Source of the DNA: an uncultured Pelagibacteraceae bacterium
Lineage (GTDB): Bacteria; Pseudomonadota; Alphaproteobacteria; Pelagibacterales; Pelagibacteraceae
Direction: 5' to 3'
DNA length: 64,000 nucleotides
NCBI GenBank assembly: GCA_902525355.1
Contig: CABZGO010000004.1
Coordinates: 18,120 to 82,119, forward strand
Shown here: one piece after another, positions 42,125 through 53,060 of the stretch
How the letters are laid out: each line of letters opens with the position of its first letter
How positions within the stretch are numbered: the first letter of the stretch is position 1
Position numbers and translations under genes: made by a program
Notes under the pieces: generated by a model
Database searches by the model: none
The model's input: the letters and a program-made list of their open reading frames with translations, nothing else
What the model was told of the DNA's origin: nothing

Positions 42125-43381
42125 ATGATGAAAAACAAATATTCAATATTTTCACTTATTAAAAATGCTTTTTCGCAGCATGAAAACTGGAAGCAAGCTT
42201 GGGGAGATCCTGAGCCAAAAAAAGAATATGAAGCTATTATAATTGGTGGTGGTGGCCACGGTTTAGCAACAGCTTACTACCTAGCTAAAAAGCATAACAT
42301 GAGAAATATTGCTGTTTTAGAAAAAGGCTGGATTGGTGGAGGAAATACAGGAAGAAATACTACAATTATAAGATCAAATTATTTGTGGGATGCAAGTGCT
42401 GGATTATACGACCATGCATTAAAGATTTGGGAAAATTTATCTCAAGAATTAAATTACAATATTATGTTCAGTCAAAGAGGAGTTATGAATTTAGCCCATA
42501 ACCTTCAAGATGTAAGGGATTTAAAAAGAAGAACTCACGCAAACAGACTTAATGGCATTGATGCAGTGTGGTTAAATACAAATCAAGTAAAAGAATTTTG
42601 TCCAATAATAAATACGTCCCCAGATATAAGATACCCTGTTCTTGGTGGAACATTACAAAGAAGAGCGGGAACTGCTAGACATGATGCTGTTGCATGGGGT
42701 TATGCAAGAGGTGCAGATGAAATGGGAGTTGATATAATACAAAATTGTGAAGTTAAAGGTATAAAAAGAAATAGAGATCAAGTTGAAGGTGTTGAAACAT
42801 CAAAAGGATTTATTAAAACAAAAAAAATTGGTGTTGTTGCAGCAGGACACTCAAGTGTAATTGCTAACATGGCAGGATTAAAATTACCACTGGAAAGCAA
42901 ACCTTTACAGGCATTAGTTTCAGAACCAGTCAAACCAATAATTGATACTGTAGTAATGTCCAACGCTGTACATGCATATGTTAGTCAGTCTGATAAAGGT
43001 GAGCTAGTAATTGGCGCTGGTACGGACGCTTATGTTTCTTATACTCAAAGAGGTAGTCACGATGTTGTTGAAGGAACATTGAAAGCTATATTGGAGCTGT
43101 ACCCTATTTTTAGCCGAATGAAAATGTTGAGACAATGGGGTGGAATTGTTGATATATGTCCTGATGCAAGTCCAATAATTAGCAAAACAAATATAAAAGG
43201 ACTCTATTTTAACTGTGGTTGGGGCACAGGAGGTTTTAAAGCAACACCTGGATCTGGTGATTTATTTGCACACACTATTGCTAATGATGAACCACATAAA
43301 TTAAATGCTGCATTTAATCTTAATCGATTTGTGAGTGGAGATCTAGTTGACGAACATGGTGCAGCAGCTGTAGCACACTAA
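42125..43381 (+). CDS. soxB: Sarcosine oxidase beta subunit
   Basis: A 418-residue FAD enzyme. The dinucleotide fold begins [23 protein letters not shown], then [16 protein letters not shown] with the flavin-linking region, and the C-terminal [19 protein letters not shown] closes the FAD site. It oxidatively demethylates sarcosine to glycine within the heterotetramer, giving 5,10-methylene-THF. First gene of soxBDAG; followed by soxD with a one-base overlap. Sarcosine arises from glycine betaine via dimethylglycine, a common marine solute. Confidence 0.95.
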   Translation: MMKNKYSIFSLIKNAFSQHENWKQAWGDPEPKKEYEAIIIGGGGHGLATAYYLAKKHNMRNIAVLEKGWIGGGNTGRNTTIIRSNYLWDASAGLYDHALKIWENLSQELNYNIMFSQRGVMNLAHNLQDVRDLKRRTHANRLNGIDAVWLNTNQVKEFCPIINTSPDIRYPVLGGTLQRRAGTARHDAVAWGYARGADEMGVDIIQNCEVKGIKRNRDQVEGVETSKGFIKTKKIGVVAAGHSSVIANMAGLKLPLESKPLQALVSEPVKPIIDTVVMSNAVHAYVSQSDKGELVIGAGTDAYVSYTQRGSHDVVEGTLKAILELYPIFSRMKMLRQWGGIVDICPDASPIISKTNIKGLYFNCGWGTGGFKATPGSGDLFAHTIANDEPHKLNAAFNLNRFVSGDLVDEHGAAAVAH

Positions 43382-43656
43382 TGTTTTTAATAAATTGTCC
43401 ATATTGTGGTGAAAGAGACCAAAGTGAATTTTCATGTGGAGGTGAAGCTCACATAGTTAGACCCAAACAACCAACTGAGCTAAGTGATGATCAATGGGCA
43501 GAATATCTATTTATGAGAAAGAATATTAAAGGAATTCAGTTCGAAAGATGGAACCATGCTCATGGATGTAGGAAATGGTTTAATATGGTTAGAGACACAT
43601 CAAATGACAAGATATATGCGGTTTATAAAATGGGCGAAAAATCACCGATAGAATAA
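43381..43656 (+). CDS. soxD: Sarcosine oxidase delta subunit
   Basis: A 91-residue zinc-binding subunit. The CPYCGERDQSEFSCGGEAHI start and the NHAHGCRKWFNMVRDT segment supply Cys6, Cys9, a His and a third Cys for the zinc site. It is the small structural subunit of heterotetrameric sarcosine oxidase. Overlaps soxB by one base and abuts soxA with no gap. Confidence 0.96.
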   Translation: MFLINCPYCGERDQSEFSCGGEAHIVRPKQPTELSDDQWAEYLFMRKNIKGIQFERWNHAHGCRKWFNMVRDTSNDKIYAVYKMGEKSPIE

Positions 43657-46600
43657 ATGATAAAATATAGAGTAAATAAGACAAAACATGTAGATCAAAC
43701 TAAAACAGTTTCATTCGATTTCGATGGAAAATCTTATCACGGTTTTGATGGTGATACTTTGGCATCTGCCTTACTTTCAAATGGAGTTCATTTAGTTGGT
43801 AGAAGCTTTAAATATCACCGACCAAGAGGGATAATGTCTAGTGGATCCGAAGAACCTAATGCGATATGTCAAATAAACGAAAACACAGATTTAACAGAAC
43901 CTAATGTTAGAGCTACAGAGATTGAATTGTATGAAGGTTTAAAAGCCTCAAGTCAAAATTGTTGGCCCAGTGTTAATTTTGATATAGGAGGAATTAACAA
44001 TTTTATATCTCCATTTATACCTGCAGGTTTTTATTATAAGACTTTTATGTGGCCTAAAAATTTCTGGAAAAAAATCTATGAACCGCTGATAAGATGGTCA
44101 GCGGGATTAGGGAAATCTCCAACAAAACCTGATCCTGAATTGTATGACCATAAACATGTTCATTGTGATGTATTAATTATAGGTGGTGGTATTTCTGGAA
44201 TAATAGCATCAAAAATTGCTTCTAAAAACAATTTAAAAACAATATTGATTGAAGATAAAAATATTCTTGGCGGGTCAACAATATTTCAAAAGAATGAAAA
44301 TTATAAAATTAATAATAAATATTCAGGTGAATGGATAGATGAAGAGATAGCAGAACTTAAAAAATTAGATAATTTAACAATAAAAACTAGAACAAGCTTA
44401 GCAGCTTATCATAGCTATAATTACCTCTTAGCAAAAGAAAATATTTCAGACCACCTACCATTGGACAAAAGAAATGGTGACATCAGACAGAGATTATGGA
44501 AAATTAGAGCAGATAAAGTAATAGTAGCAACAGGTGCTATTGAAAGACCCCTTGTATTTAATAATAACGATAGACCAGGAATTATGCTTGCTAACTCTGT
44601 AAAAAAATATTTAGATTTTTATGGTGTGTCTTGTGGATTTAATAATGTGATATTTACCAATAATGATAGTGCTTACGAAACGGCTGTTTCGTTGAAAGAA
44701 AAAGGAATATCCGTCGAAATAATAGATATAAGAAAAAAATCTAATTCCAAAATTGTTAAAAATGCTGAAAAGCTTGGAGTTAAAATCTATTGGAACTCAA
44801 CGGTAGTTAACACTTTTGGACATAGAAAAATAAATTCTATTGAGATAATGAATTTATCAGAAGATGGATCAAATATTGTTGGAGATAAAAATAAAATTAA
44901 CTGTGATTGCTTAGCAGTAAGTGGTGGTTGGACACCAATGGTTCACATGCATACACAATCTGGTGGAAAATTAGATTTTAGAGAAAATGATCAAACCTTT
45001 ATACCAACTGAAATCGACGAAAATCATATTAATGTTGGTTCATGTAATGGTGATTTTGAACTTGAAGAAATAATTAATAATACAAATAAAAAGGTGAAGA
45101 ATTTTTTGAAGGTCAGCGAAACTGAATTTGACAACACTTCTGTACTAAACTCGAAAGAATTAGATAAAAGAAATATATGGCTACTACCAAATTATATATC
45201 AGAGGGTAAATGCAAATCATTTATTGATTTTCAAAATGACTCTACTGCAAAAGATATAAAACTTGCGCTTAGAGAAGGTTTTAAATCTATTGAACATGTA
45301 AAACGTTACACAACAACTGGTATGGCAACTGATCAGGGTAAACTATCCAACATGCATGCATTGGGTATTATTGCAGATACTGCTGGTGTTAAAATGGGTA
45401 CATTAGGAACAACAACATTTAGACCACCGTTCACACCATTAACCTTTGGGTCAATAGTTGGAAGAAGTGTGGGTAAATTTTTTGATATTATAAGAAAAAC
45501 GTCAATTCATGAATGGCATAGTCAAAATAATGCTAAATTCGAAAATGTTGGACAATGGAAAAGGCCTTGGTACTACCCTGTTAATGACGAAGGTCTTCAT
45601 GATGCTGTTCAAAGAGAAAGTAAGGCAGCTAGAGATAGTGCAGGAATTTTAGATGCTTCGACACTTGGAAAAATAGATATTCAAGGAACTGACTCATCTG
45701 AATTTTTAAATAGAGTTTACACAAATGCATGGTCAAAATTAGGAATTGGAAAATGCAGATATGGATTGATGTTAAATGAAGATGGCATGGTTTATGATGA
45801 TGGTGTTACTACAAGATTAGGTGAAAATCATTACTTAATGACTACAACAACAGGTGGAGCGGCGAATGTTCTTTCAAAACTTGAAGATTATTTACAAACT
45901 GAGTGGCCTGAATTAGATGTTTATTTAACTTCAGTCACTGACCACTACTCGACAGCAAGTATATGCGGTCCAAACTCTAAAAAAATATTAACTAAAATAT
46001 TTCCTGATAAAGATTTTAGTGATGAGGCTTTTCCACATATGTCTTACCAAAATGCCAAAATTGATGAGATTAATTGTAGAATAATGAGAATAAGTTTTAC
46101 TGGTGAACTTAGTTATGAAATTAATATAGAGTCAAAATACGGAAAATCGTTATGGGAGAAATGCATTGAGGTAGGAAAAGAATTTAAAATTACCCCTTAT
46201 GGAACAGAAACAATGCATTTATTAAGAGCTGAAAAGGGTTTTATTATTGTTGGTCAGGATACAGATGGTACTATGACGCCAATTGACCTTCAAATGGATT
46301 GGATCGTTAGCAAGAAAAAATACGATTTTATTGGAAAAAGATCTCTTTACAGAAGCGATACTATAAGAGAAGATAGAAAACAACTTGTAGGATTACTCAC
46401 AGATGATCCAAATGAAGTTTTAGAAGAAGGAGCCCAGATTGTTTCTGATATAAACAAAAAACCAATAGAAATGATTGGACATGTAACATCGAGTTACTTT
46501 AGCCCAAATTTAAATAAATCAATCGCACTTGCTGTTGTTAAAAGTGGAAAAAAAATGAATGGCCAAAAACTTATTGTACCAATGGAAAATAAAAAAATAA

Positions 46601-46659
46601 ATGTAATAGTGTCTGACACAGTTTTTCTAGATAAAGAAAATAAGAGGATTAATGCTTAA
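43657..46659 (+). CDS. soxA: Sarcosine oxidase alpha subunit
   Basis: A 1000-residue subunit. An N-terminal ferredoxin-like domain has GDTLASALLSNGVHLVGRSFKYHRPRG, lacking Fe-S cysteines as in known family members. An NAD-binding domain follows (CDVLIIGGGISGIIASKIA near residue 170). The second half is a GcvT-like aminomethyltransferase/folate domain from about 600, with LRAEKGFIIVGQDTDG. It carries NAD, channels the iminium to tetrahydrofolate and releases methylene-THF. Length is normal. Overlaps soxG by 8 bp. Confidence 0.96.
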   Translation: MIKYRVNKTKHVDQTKTVSFDFDGKSYHGFDGDTLASALLSNGVHLVGRSFKYHRPRGIMSSGSEEPNAICQINENTDLTEPNVRATEIELYEGLKASSQNCWPSVNFDIGGINNFISPFIPAGFYYKTFMWPKNFWKKIYEPLIRWSAGLGKSPTKPDPELYDHKHVHCDVLIIGGGISGIIASKIASKNNLKTILIEDKNILGGSTIFQKNENYKINNKYSGEWIDEEIAELKKLDNLTIKTRTSLAAYHSYNYLLAKENISDHLPLDKRNGDIRQRLWKIRADKVIVATGAIERPLVFNNNDRPGIMLANSVKKYLDFYGVSCGFNNVIFTNNDSAYETAVSLKEKGISVEIIDIRKKSNSKIVKNAEKLGVKIYWNSTVVNTFGHRKINSIEIMNLSEDGSNIVGDKNKINCDCLAVSGGWTPMVHMHTQSGGKLDFRENDQTFIPTEIDENHINVGSCNGDFELEEIINNTNKKVKNFLKVSETEFDNTSVLNSKELDKRNIWLLPNYISEGKCKSFIDFQNDSTAKDIKLALREGFKSIEHVKRYTTTGMATDQGKLSNMHALGIIADTAGVKMGTLGTTTFRPPFTPLTFGSIVGRSVGKFFDIIRKTSIHEWHSQNNAKFENVGQWKRPWYYPVNDEGLHDAVQRESKAARDSAGILDASTLGKIDIQGTDSSEFLNRVYTNAWSKLGIGKCRYGLMLNEDGMVYDDGVTTRLGENHYLMTTTTGGAANVLSKLEDYLQTEWPELDVYLTSVTDHYSTASICGPNSKKILTKIFPDKDFSDEAFPHMSYQNAKIDEINCRIMRISFTGELSYEINIESKYGKSLWEKCIEVGKEFKITPYGTETMHLLRAEKGFIIVGQDTDGTMTPIDLQMDWIVSKKKYDFIGKRSLYRSDTIREDRKQLVGLLTDDPNEVLEEGAQIVSDINKKPIEMIGHVTSSYFSPNLNKSIALAVVKSGKKMNGQKLIVPMENKKINVIVSDTVFLDKENKRINA

Positions 46660-47197
46660 TCAAGAATATCCTAAATTTGAAAAAAGTTCATTTGAAGGTC
46701 TCGAAATTTCTTTATCTGAACCAATTGTAAAAATAAATTTAAGAGGAAAAAAGAAAGAATTTTTTACCAAAATAGGAAAAATCTTATCTATAATTTTACC
46801 TATTGAGCCGAATACAAGTTCATCAAATCAACAATACAATACGCTGTGGCTAAGTCCAGACGAATGGTTACTATATTTTAATGGTGAAGATCGACAATTA
46901 TTCAATAACCTTTTTAATGAAATTTCAAAACTCAATTTTGGTTCAGTCGTTGATGTTTCAAATCAATGGATTTGTATTAATATTAAAGGAAATAAGACTT
47001 TTGATCTTCTTTCATCTGGATCGCCGTTCAATTTTAACAATTTCAAAAAAAATAAAAATTCAGTTACTCAAACTCTGTTAAACCATACAGATGTGATAAT
47101 CCACCATAAAGAAATTAATGAAATTAATCTGTTTGTAAGAAGATCCTTCTCAGAAGATTTATGGTTGTGGATTAAGGATAGCTCTAGATTTATCTAA
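46652..47197 (+). CDS. soxG: Sarcosine oxidase gamma subunit
   Basis: A 181-residue protein resembling the folate-binding fold of GcvT but much shorter and diverged: TLWLSPDEWLLYF is the SoxG signature and VVDVSNQWICINIKG follows. It completes the heterotetramer with soxB, soxD and soxA. Identification rests on position plus these segments. Its 3' end overlaps a convergent MATE transporter gene by 39 bp, among the longest overlaps in this window. Confidence 0.85.
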   Translation: MLNQEYPKFEKSSFEGLEISLSEPIVKINLRGKKKEFFTKIGKILSIILPIEPNTSSSNQQYNTLWLSPDEWLLYFNGEDRQLFNNLFNEISKLNFGSVVDVSNQWICINIKGNKTFDLLSSGSPFNFNNFKKNKNSVTQTLLNHTDVIIHHKEINEINLFVRRSFSEDLWLWIKDSSRFI

Positions 47198-48520
47198 TTT
47201 TTTTTTTATATAATAACTCACATAACTAAATAATAGTATAGAAAGCGTCCATTGAAAAATAAACCATAACCAAAAAAAACTATCAAAATCTGCAGATAGA
47301 TATTTGGCTAAGTAAAAAACACATATTGGAACAAGAACATTTCGCAACATATTATTTATCATTGCATAATTAGATTTTTTTAATCCCATAAAAAAACCGT
47401 TTGATAAAAAGAAAATTGGGTAAGCAGGTATTATAAACGCTGCGATTTTTAAATACCTTCTTCCATATTCTAATACCACTTCGTTGCTAGAAAAAAATTT
47501 TGGAACTATATCAGCTGTTAAATAAACAAATATTCCTGAAAAAACCATCAAGATAAGCCCATATTTAATTGAAACGAAGTAAGTTTCTTTAACTCTATCA
47601 AAGTTATTTGCACCGTAGTTTTGAGCTATAATTGAGATTATTGCAGTATTTATTCCCAGTATTGGCAGTAAAACAACCTGCTCTATTCTCGTAGCTGCAC
47701 CATAACCAGCAACTGCTAGCTCGCTTGTCTGACCAACATAAGTAAATATAAATGTAGCAGCAACTGCATATCCACATATTGCAATTGATATTGGCATTGA
47801 TTGAAAGAAAATATTTTTTAAAAAAATTAATTTTACTTTAAAAAATTGAATTGTAATTTTTTTAACTCGTGGGTTTTGTAAAACTTTAAAAAGAATAATA
47901 AGAAATGCGATTAATTGCGCAATAATTGTTGATAAGCCTATTCCCATCATGCCCATTGCTGGAATAAATAAAAACCCAAATATTAATATAGGATTTAAAA
48001 TTATATTGAGCAGAAAACTTAGAACCAAAACATTTCTGTATGTTTTTGTATCTCCTTCTGCATGTAATAAAGAGTTAAGTGATACAACAAGAAAAAAAAG
48101 AAATGATCCATAAAACATAATATTTGTATATTGAAGCCCTAAATTTGTAATTTCTTCATTCGAACCCATTATGTTAAAAACCTTTTCTGCAAAATATAAA
48201 CCTATGTATGTAATAAAAACTGATATGATCAGTCCATAGATAACAATATGAGTGAAATAATAAGATACATTTTTTTCATTTTTTTCTCCAATGCTATTCC
48301 CTATTAAGGAAGTTCCCGCAACTGTTACTCCAATTGATGTTGCTACAATAATAAAATATATTGGAAATGATTTACTGAGCGCAGAAAGTGCTTCAGGTGA
48401 GATTAATCCTGAATAAAAAGTATCAACAATATTGTATAATGTTTGAAAAAGCGTACCTACACTTGCTGGAATTGCAAGTTTTCTAACAAGTAAAGGTATA
48501 TTTTCTTTAAGCAAATCCAT
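47159..48520 (-). CDS. MATE family efflux transporter
   Basis: A 453-residue membrane protein with twelve helices. The LAIPASVGTLFQTLYNIVDTFYSG start, a second-half GINTAIISIIAQNYGANNFDRVKE repeat and the HAEGDTKTYRNVLVLSFLLNIILNPILIFG segment fit MATE (DinF/NorM-like) antiporters, which export cations or toxic compounds with H+ or Na+. Last gene of the gatC-gatA-gatB run, 16 bp after trhO. It shares 39 bp with soxG on the other strand. Confidence 0.88.
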   Translation of the reverse strand: MDLLKENIPLLVRKLAIPASVGTLFQTLYNIVDTFYSGLISPEALSALSKSFPIYFIIVATSIGVTVAGTSLIGNSIGEKNEKNVSYYFTHIVIYGLIISVFITYIGLYFAEKVFNIMGSNEEITNLGLQYTNIMFYGSFLFFLVVSLNSLLHAEGDTKTYRNVLVLSFLLNIILNPILIFGFLFIPAMGMMGIGLSTIIAQLIAFLIILFKVLQNPRVKKITIQFFKVKLIFLKNIFFQSMPISIAICGYAVAATFIFTYVGQTSELAVAGYGAATRIEQVVLLPILGINTAIISIIAQNYGANNFDRVKETYFVSIKYGLILMVFSGIFVYLTADIVPKFFSSNEVVLEYGRRYLKIAAFIIPAYPIFFLSNGFFMGLKKSNYAMINNMLRNVLVPICVFYLAKYLSADFDSFFWLWFIFQWTLSILLFSYVSYYIKKKLDKSRAILNPQP

Positions 48521-48536
48521 AAAAATTATAATTTAA

Positions 48537-49439
48537 TTAATATTCTTTTTTAAAGATATGTCTCTTGCCAGTTTTTTTTGCAAGTATTATTTGCTTTTGT
48601 CTCATTGCAAATCTTGATTTTTGATCATCTGTTAAATAATCGTGACATTTTGAACAATGAATGCCTTCTAAATATTTAGAAGATTTTTTTTCTTTGATAG
48701 AAAGAGGTTTTCTGCAACCACTACAAATTGAATAACTGCCCTGCTTTAAGCCATGTTTTATTGAAACTCTGTTATCAAAAACAAAACATTCGCCGTTCCA
48801 TTGACTATTTTTTTTTTTAGTATTATTCAGATAGTTGATAATTCCACCTTTTAAAATATACACATTTTTAAATCCTTTTTTTTTCAAATAAATATTTGCT
48901 TTTTCGCACCTGATACCACCAGTACAAAACATTGCTATATTTTCGCTATTTTTAAATTGATTTAAATATTTAGGAAATTCACGAAAGTTTTCTATATTTG
49001 GATTTAAAGATTTTTTAAAAGTACCCACATCATACTCAAAAGATTTCCGTGCATCTATTAAAACTGTGTCTTTTTTTTTAATTATTTTATTCCATTCCCT
49101 TGGATTGAGGTTGTTCTTTGGATAATTGTAGTTTCTAACCTTAAAACCCATTGAAACAACTTCATTTTTGATTTTAATTTTAAGTTTATGAAATGGATTA
49201 AATTTACTATTAGAATTATTTTCTGAATTAAATTTTTTTATAGATAATATTTTTTTTAGAAGTTTATTGAATTTTGAAAGGTTATTTTTTTTATCTGAAA
49301 TTGTTCCATTTACACCTTCAGATGAAATTATTATTGTTCCTCTAATTTCATAATCTTTAAGATTATTTTCTAATCTATTTTTTAATTTTTTAAGATTATT
49401 AAGTTTTTTAAATTTATAAAAACCAAAAATATTGAACAT
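48537..49439 (-). CDS. trhO: Rhodanese-type tRNA uridine(34) hydroxylase
   Basis: A 300-residue UPF0176/YceA protein. The N-terminal acylphosphatase-like domain has GTIIISSEGVNGTISDK, the rhodanese domain VLIDARKSFEYDVGTFKKS and the Cys loop MFCTGGIRCEKA, and the C-terminal cysteine cluster CSGCRKP ... HCSKCH. TrhO makes 5-hydroxyuridine at the tRNA wobble base. Overlaps the O-methyltransferase gene by one base; a methyltransferase beside it could in principle finish the 5-methoxyuridine modification, but the neighbour is not CmoB-like. Confidence 0.87.
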   Translation of the reverse strand: MFNIFGFYKFKKLNNLKKLKNRLENNLKDYEIRGTIIISSEGVNGTISDKKNNLSKFNKLLKKILSIKKFNSENNSNSKFNPFHKLKIKIKNEVVSMGFKVRNYNYPKNNLNPREWNKIIKKKDTVLIDARKSFEYDVGTFKKSLNPNIENFREFPKYLNQFKNSENIAMFCTGGIRCEKANIYLKKKGFKNVYILKGGIINYLNNTKKKNSQWNGECFVFDNRVSIKHGLKQGSYSICSGCRKPLSIKEKKSSKYLEGIHCSKCHDYLTDDQKSRFAMRQKQIILAKKTGKRHIFKKEY

Positions 49440-50089
49440 TATAAAACCCTACAAACAGTCATTCCATCTCCTAATGGGATAATTATTTGTTCTACCCTTT
49501 CATCTGTTGATACATGCTCATTTAATTTTCTAATATTTAATATAAATTTATCCATATTATCTTCATCTGCAACTTCACCATGCCATAAAACATTATCAAT
49601 AATTATCAAACCACCTTTTCTTATTATCTTTAATGATTTTTCATAATATTCTTTATAGTTAAGCTTATCAGCATCAATAAAAACCATATCATATTTTTGT
49701 TTTTTTAATTCATCTAAACTATCTAGCGCAGGTTTCACTATCGTTTGAATTTTTTTATCTTGATTAGCTTTCTTAAAAAAACTTACTGCAATCTTGTTTG
49801 TCTCTTTGTCTTTATCAAGTGCTGTAAGCTTTCCATCATCAGGAAGTGCAAGGGCAATAGAAAGCGCACTTAAACCAGTAAAAGTTCCAATCTCAAGCAC
49901 ATTTTTTATATTAGATATTTTTATTATTAAATGAAGAAAATGACATTGAGAAATTGCTACTTGCATTCTCTTTTCATTTCCAAGGGTATTATTATAATCT
50001 ATGATTTCTTTTTGAACTGAGTTTAGTTTAAAACTAAAATTATTAATATATTTTTCAATTTTTTCAGAAATTTCAATATTCTTACCCAT
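49439..50089 (-). CDS. O-methyltransferase family protein
   Basis: A 216-residue SAM-dependent methyltransferase of the catechol/caffeoyl-CoA type (COG4122). The SAM site is in NVLEIGTFTGLSALSIALALP, ALDKDKETNKIA binds ribose, and MVFIDADKLNYKEYYEKSLKII and IIDNVLWHGEV provide metal ligands. Substrate is unknown; catechol-like or hydroxyuridine acceptors are conceivable. Sits between gatB (38 bp gap) and trhO. Close in the family to TrmR, which methylates 5-hydroxyuridine34 of tRNA in some bacteria, and that would fit its TrhO neighbour. Confidence 0.82.
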   Translation of the reverse strand: MGKNIEISEKIEKYINNFSFKLNSVQKEIIDYNNTLGNEKRMQVAISQCHFLHLIIKISNIKNVLEIGTFTGLSALSIALALPDDGKLTALDKDKETNKIAVSFFKKANQDKKIQTIVKPALDSLDELKKQKYDMVFIDADKLNYKEYYEKSLKIIRKGGLIIIDNVLWHGEVADEDNMDKFILNIRKLNEHVSTDERVEQIIIPLGDGMTVCRVL

Positions 50090-50127
50090 CTAATTTAATT
50101 ATATAATGACTATAGGTTTCGTTAAAA

Positions 50128-51618
50128 TTAAAGTTTCTTCTTTAATATTTCGTTAATTAATTGAGGGTTAGCTTTTCCACCAGAAGCTTTCATTGCTTGT
50201 CCCACAAAGAAACCAAATAGCTTTTCTTTTCCTTGTTTATACTCAATGGCTTTTTCTCTATTATCATTGATTATTTTATCAATTAATGCCTCCAGCGCTT
50301 TAGGATCACTTTCTTGTTTTAACCCTTTTTCCTCAACAATTATTTGAGGATCTATGTCACCATCCAACATTAATTCAAATATTGTCTTAGCAATTTTTCC
50401 TGAGATTGTTCCATTTTTAATCAAATTGATTAATTTTGCTAAATTTTTTGCACTTATTGGACTTTGATTAATTTCAATATTTTTATTATTTAAAACAGCA
50501 AATAATTCAACTGTAATCCAATTGACGGCTAATTTCATATCACGGTTTTTGCCCATTTTAGCAACAACTTCTTCAAAATATTTTGCTGTATCAATATCAG
50601 AGACTAATATTGTTGCTTCATAAGGTGAAACTTTAAACTCATCAATAAACCTTTTCTTTTTGTCATCTGGTAATTCAGGGATTTCAGATTTTAGTTGATC
50701 AATAAATTCATCCGTAAGCTCTAATGGAAGTAAATCTGGATCTGGAAAGTATCTATAATCATGAGCATCTTCTTTTGACCTCATTGACCTTGTTTCATTT
50801 TTTTTTGTGTCAAAGAGTCTTGTTTCTTGGTCTATTTCTTCACCTTCTTCTATTAAATCAACTTGTCTATTTGCTTCATAGATAATTGCCATTTGCATGA
50901 ACTTTATAGAATTAACATTTTTTATTTCACATCTCGTTCCTAAATCTGTTGAGCCTTTTATTCTAACAGACACATTAACATCAGCTCTCAATGATCCTTC
51001 TTGCATGTTCCCATCGCAAGTTCCTAAATATCTCATAATAGATCTAAGTTTTTTTATGTAAGCATTGACTTCATCTGGTGATCTTAAATCAGGCTTACTA
51101 ACAATCTCCATTAAAGCTACACCCGATCTATTGAGATCAACTAGTGTGTTACTCGGATCAACATCATGAATACTTTTTCCTGCATCCTGCTCTAGATGTA
51201 ATCTTTCTATTCCAACTTGTTTTTGACCTTCTGGCATATCCAAAATTACATTGCCCTCACCCACTATTGGGTATTTATATTGTGAAATTTGATACCCTTG
51301 AGGTAAATCAGCATAAAAATAATTCTTTCTATCAAAAACTGACTTATTATTGATCTTAGCTTTTAAACCAATACCAGTTTTTATAGCTTGTTTAACACAA
51401 TATTCATTAATAACTGGAAGCATTCCTGGAAATGCTGCATCAACTAAACTTACTTGAGTGTTAGGTTCGGCACCAAATTTCGTAGAAGAAGATGAAAAAA
51501 GTTTTGAATTTGATGTTACTTGAGCATGAACTTCAAGTCCTATAACAACTTCATAAACATTATCATGTCGCTCAATTAAATATTCCGAATTATTTTTAGA
51601 CATTATTGCATCCACCAA
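50128..51618 (-). CDS. gatB: Asp-tRNA(Asn)/Glu-tRNA(Gln) amidotransferase subunit B
   Basis: A 496-residue Gat[21 protein letters not shown] and [13 protein letters not shown] open the cradle domain, [14 protein letters not shown] and [15 protein letters not shown] follow, with [18 protein letters not shown]. The C-terminal tail domain ends in [16 protein letters not shown]. It phosphorylates the mischarged Glu- or Asp-tRNA and receives ammonia from GatA. Overlaps gatA by 16 bp. Confidence 0.97.
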   Translation of the reverse strand: MVDAIMSKNNSEYLIERHDNVYEVVIGLEVHAQVTSNSKLFSSSSTKFGAEPNTQVSLVDAAFPGMLPVINEYCVKQAIKTGIGLKAKINNKSVFDRKNYFYADLPQGYQISQYKYPIVGEGNVILDMPEGQKQVGIERLHLEQDAGKSIHDVDPSNTLVDLNRSGVALMEIVSKPDLRSPDEVNAYIKKLRSIMRYLGTCDGNMQEGSLRADVNVSVRIKGSTDLGTRCEIKNVNSIKFMQMAIIYEANRQVDLIEEGEEIDQETRLFDTKKNETRSMRSKEDAHDYRYFPDPDLLPLELTDEFIDQLKSEIPELPDDKKKRFIDEFKVSPYEATILVSDIDTAKYFEEVVAKMGKNRDMKLAVNWITVELFAVLNNKNIEINQSPISAKNLAKLINLIKNGTISGKIAKTIFELMLDGDIDPQIIVEEKGLKQESDPKALEALIDKIINDNREKAIEYKQGKEKLFGFFVGQAMKASGGKANPQLINEILKKKL

Positions 51619-53060
51619 TCAGTTATATTATTTTTATAATTGATTTTTTCCTCCATTGAATAAGCAATATTTAAAACTGTTTGTTCATCAAACGGTTTAC
51701 CTATTATTTGTAAACCTAGTGGATAATTATTTTTATCTGTACCTGCTGGTATTGAAATTCCAGGTAAACCTGCAAGATTTACTGGCACAGTAAATATATC
51801 ATTTAAATACATTGAAACTGGATCATTAGATTTTTCTCCAATTTTAAATGCAGAACTAGGTGTTGAAGGTGTCAAAATAGCATCAACTTTATTATAAGCT
51901 TGATCAAAATCTTGTTTAATTAATTGTCTAACCTTTTGAGCTTTAAGATAGTAAGCATCATAATATCCAGATGATAAAACATAGGTGCCAATCATTATCC
52001 TTCTCTTTACTTCTTCACCAAAACCTTCTGATCTAGTTTTTTCATACATATCAATCAAACTTTCTCCGGAAGATCTTAAACCATATTTAACACCATCATA
52101 TCTTGCTAAATTAGATGAAGCTTCTGCCGGTGCTACAATATAATAAGTTGGCAATGCATAGCTTGAGTGAGGTAATGAAATGTCAATTATTTCAGCTCCA
52201 CAATCTTTTGCATATTCAATACCTTTTTTCCAAAGACTCTCAATTTCATCTGGCATCCCATCAACTCTGTATTCTTTTGGGATTCCAATTTTTATTCCTT
52301 TGATATTTCTAGTTAAATCTGAGGAATAATTATTTCTTTTAAAATCAATTGAGGTTGAGTCTTTTTTATCAAATGATGAGATCACTTCTAAAAGAATGGA
52401 ACTATCTTTGACATCTTTACTCATAGGACCTGCTTGGTCTAGAGATGATGCAAAAGCAACAATTCCATATCTTGAACAACTTCCATAGGTAGGTTTTAAG
52501 CCCACGGTTCCAGTAAATGAGGCAGGCTGCCTAATAGATCCACCAGTGTCAGTACCTATTGTTACAGGTGTTAAACTTGCTGCTAAAGCGGATGAAGAAC
52601 CACCAGATGATCCACCTGGAACTAAATCTTTTGCAATTGGGTTTTGAACATTACCAAAAAAACTTGTTTCATTTGATGAGCCCATTGCAAATTCATCACA
52701 ATTAAGTTTGCCAAGCAAAATACCACCTTCATTCCATATATTTTGTGTCACAGTAGATTCATAGCTAGGGACAAAATTATTTAAGATATTGCTTCCAGCT
52801 GTTGTTCTTACTTCATTTGTACAAAATAGATCTTTTACAGCAATTGGAATGCCTGGAAGTTTTAAATCAAAATTTGGTTTGTTATCAAAATCTTTTGAAA
52901 GTTTAAGACAATTTTCAAAATTTTCAGTTACATATGCATTTAGTTTTTTTGACTTTTCAGATCTATCAATAAAAGATTTTGCAACTTCATTTGATGATAT
53001 TTTCTTTTCTTTAATATTTTTAATTAATTCAAAAAGGCTTAAGGATGTTATTTCTGACAT
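51603..53060 (-). CDS. gatA: Asp-tRNA(Asn)/Glu-tRNA(Gln) amidotransferase subunit A
   Basis: A 485-residue amidase-signature enzyme. The catalytic Lys is in [13 protein letters not shown], and the amidase signature [15 protein letters not shown] leads to the cis-Ser and nucleophile in [24 protein letters not shown] (two overlapping blocks). It releases ammonia from glutamine for GatB. Overlaps gatC by 1 bp. Together these indicate the transamidation path for Gln-tRNA and perhaps Asn-tRNA. Confidence 0.97.
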   Translation of the reverse strand: MSEITSLSLFELIKNIKEKKISSNEVAKSFIDRSEKSKKLNAYVTENFENCLKLSKDFDNKPNFDLKLPGIPIAVKDLFCTNEVRTTAGSNILNNFVPSYESTVTQNIWNEGGILLGKLNCDEFAMGSSNETSFFGNVQNPIAKDLVPGGSSGGSSSALAASLTPVTIGTDTGGSIRQPASFTGTVGLKPTYGSCSRYGIVAFASSLDQAGPMSKDVKDSSILLEVISSFDKKDSTSIDFKRNNYSSDLTRNIKGIKIGIPKEYRVDGMPDEIESLWKKGIEYAKDCGAEIIDISLPHSSYALPTYYIVAPAEASSNLARYDGVKYGLRSSGESLIDMYEKTRSEGFGEEVKRRIMIGTYVLSSGYYDAYYLKAQKVRQLIKQDFDQAYNKVDAILTPSTPSSAFKIGEKSNDPVSMYLNDIFTVPVNLAGLPGISIPAGTDKNNYPLGLQIIGKPFDEQTVLNIAYSMEEKINYKNNITDWWMQ

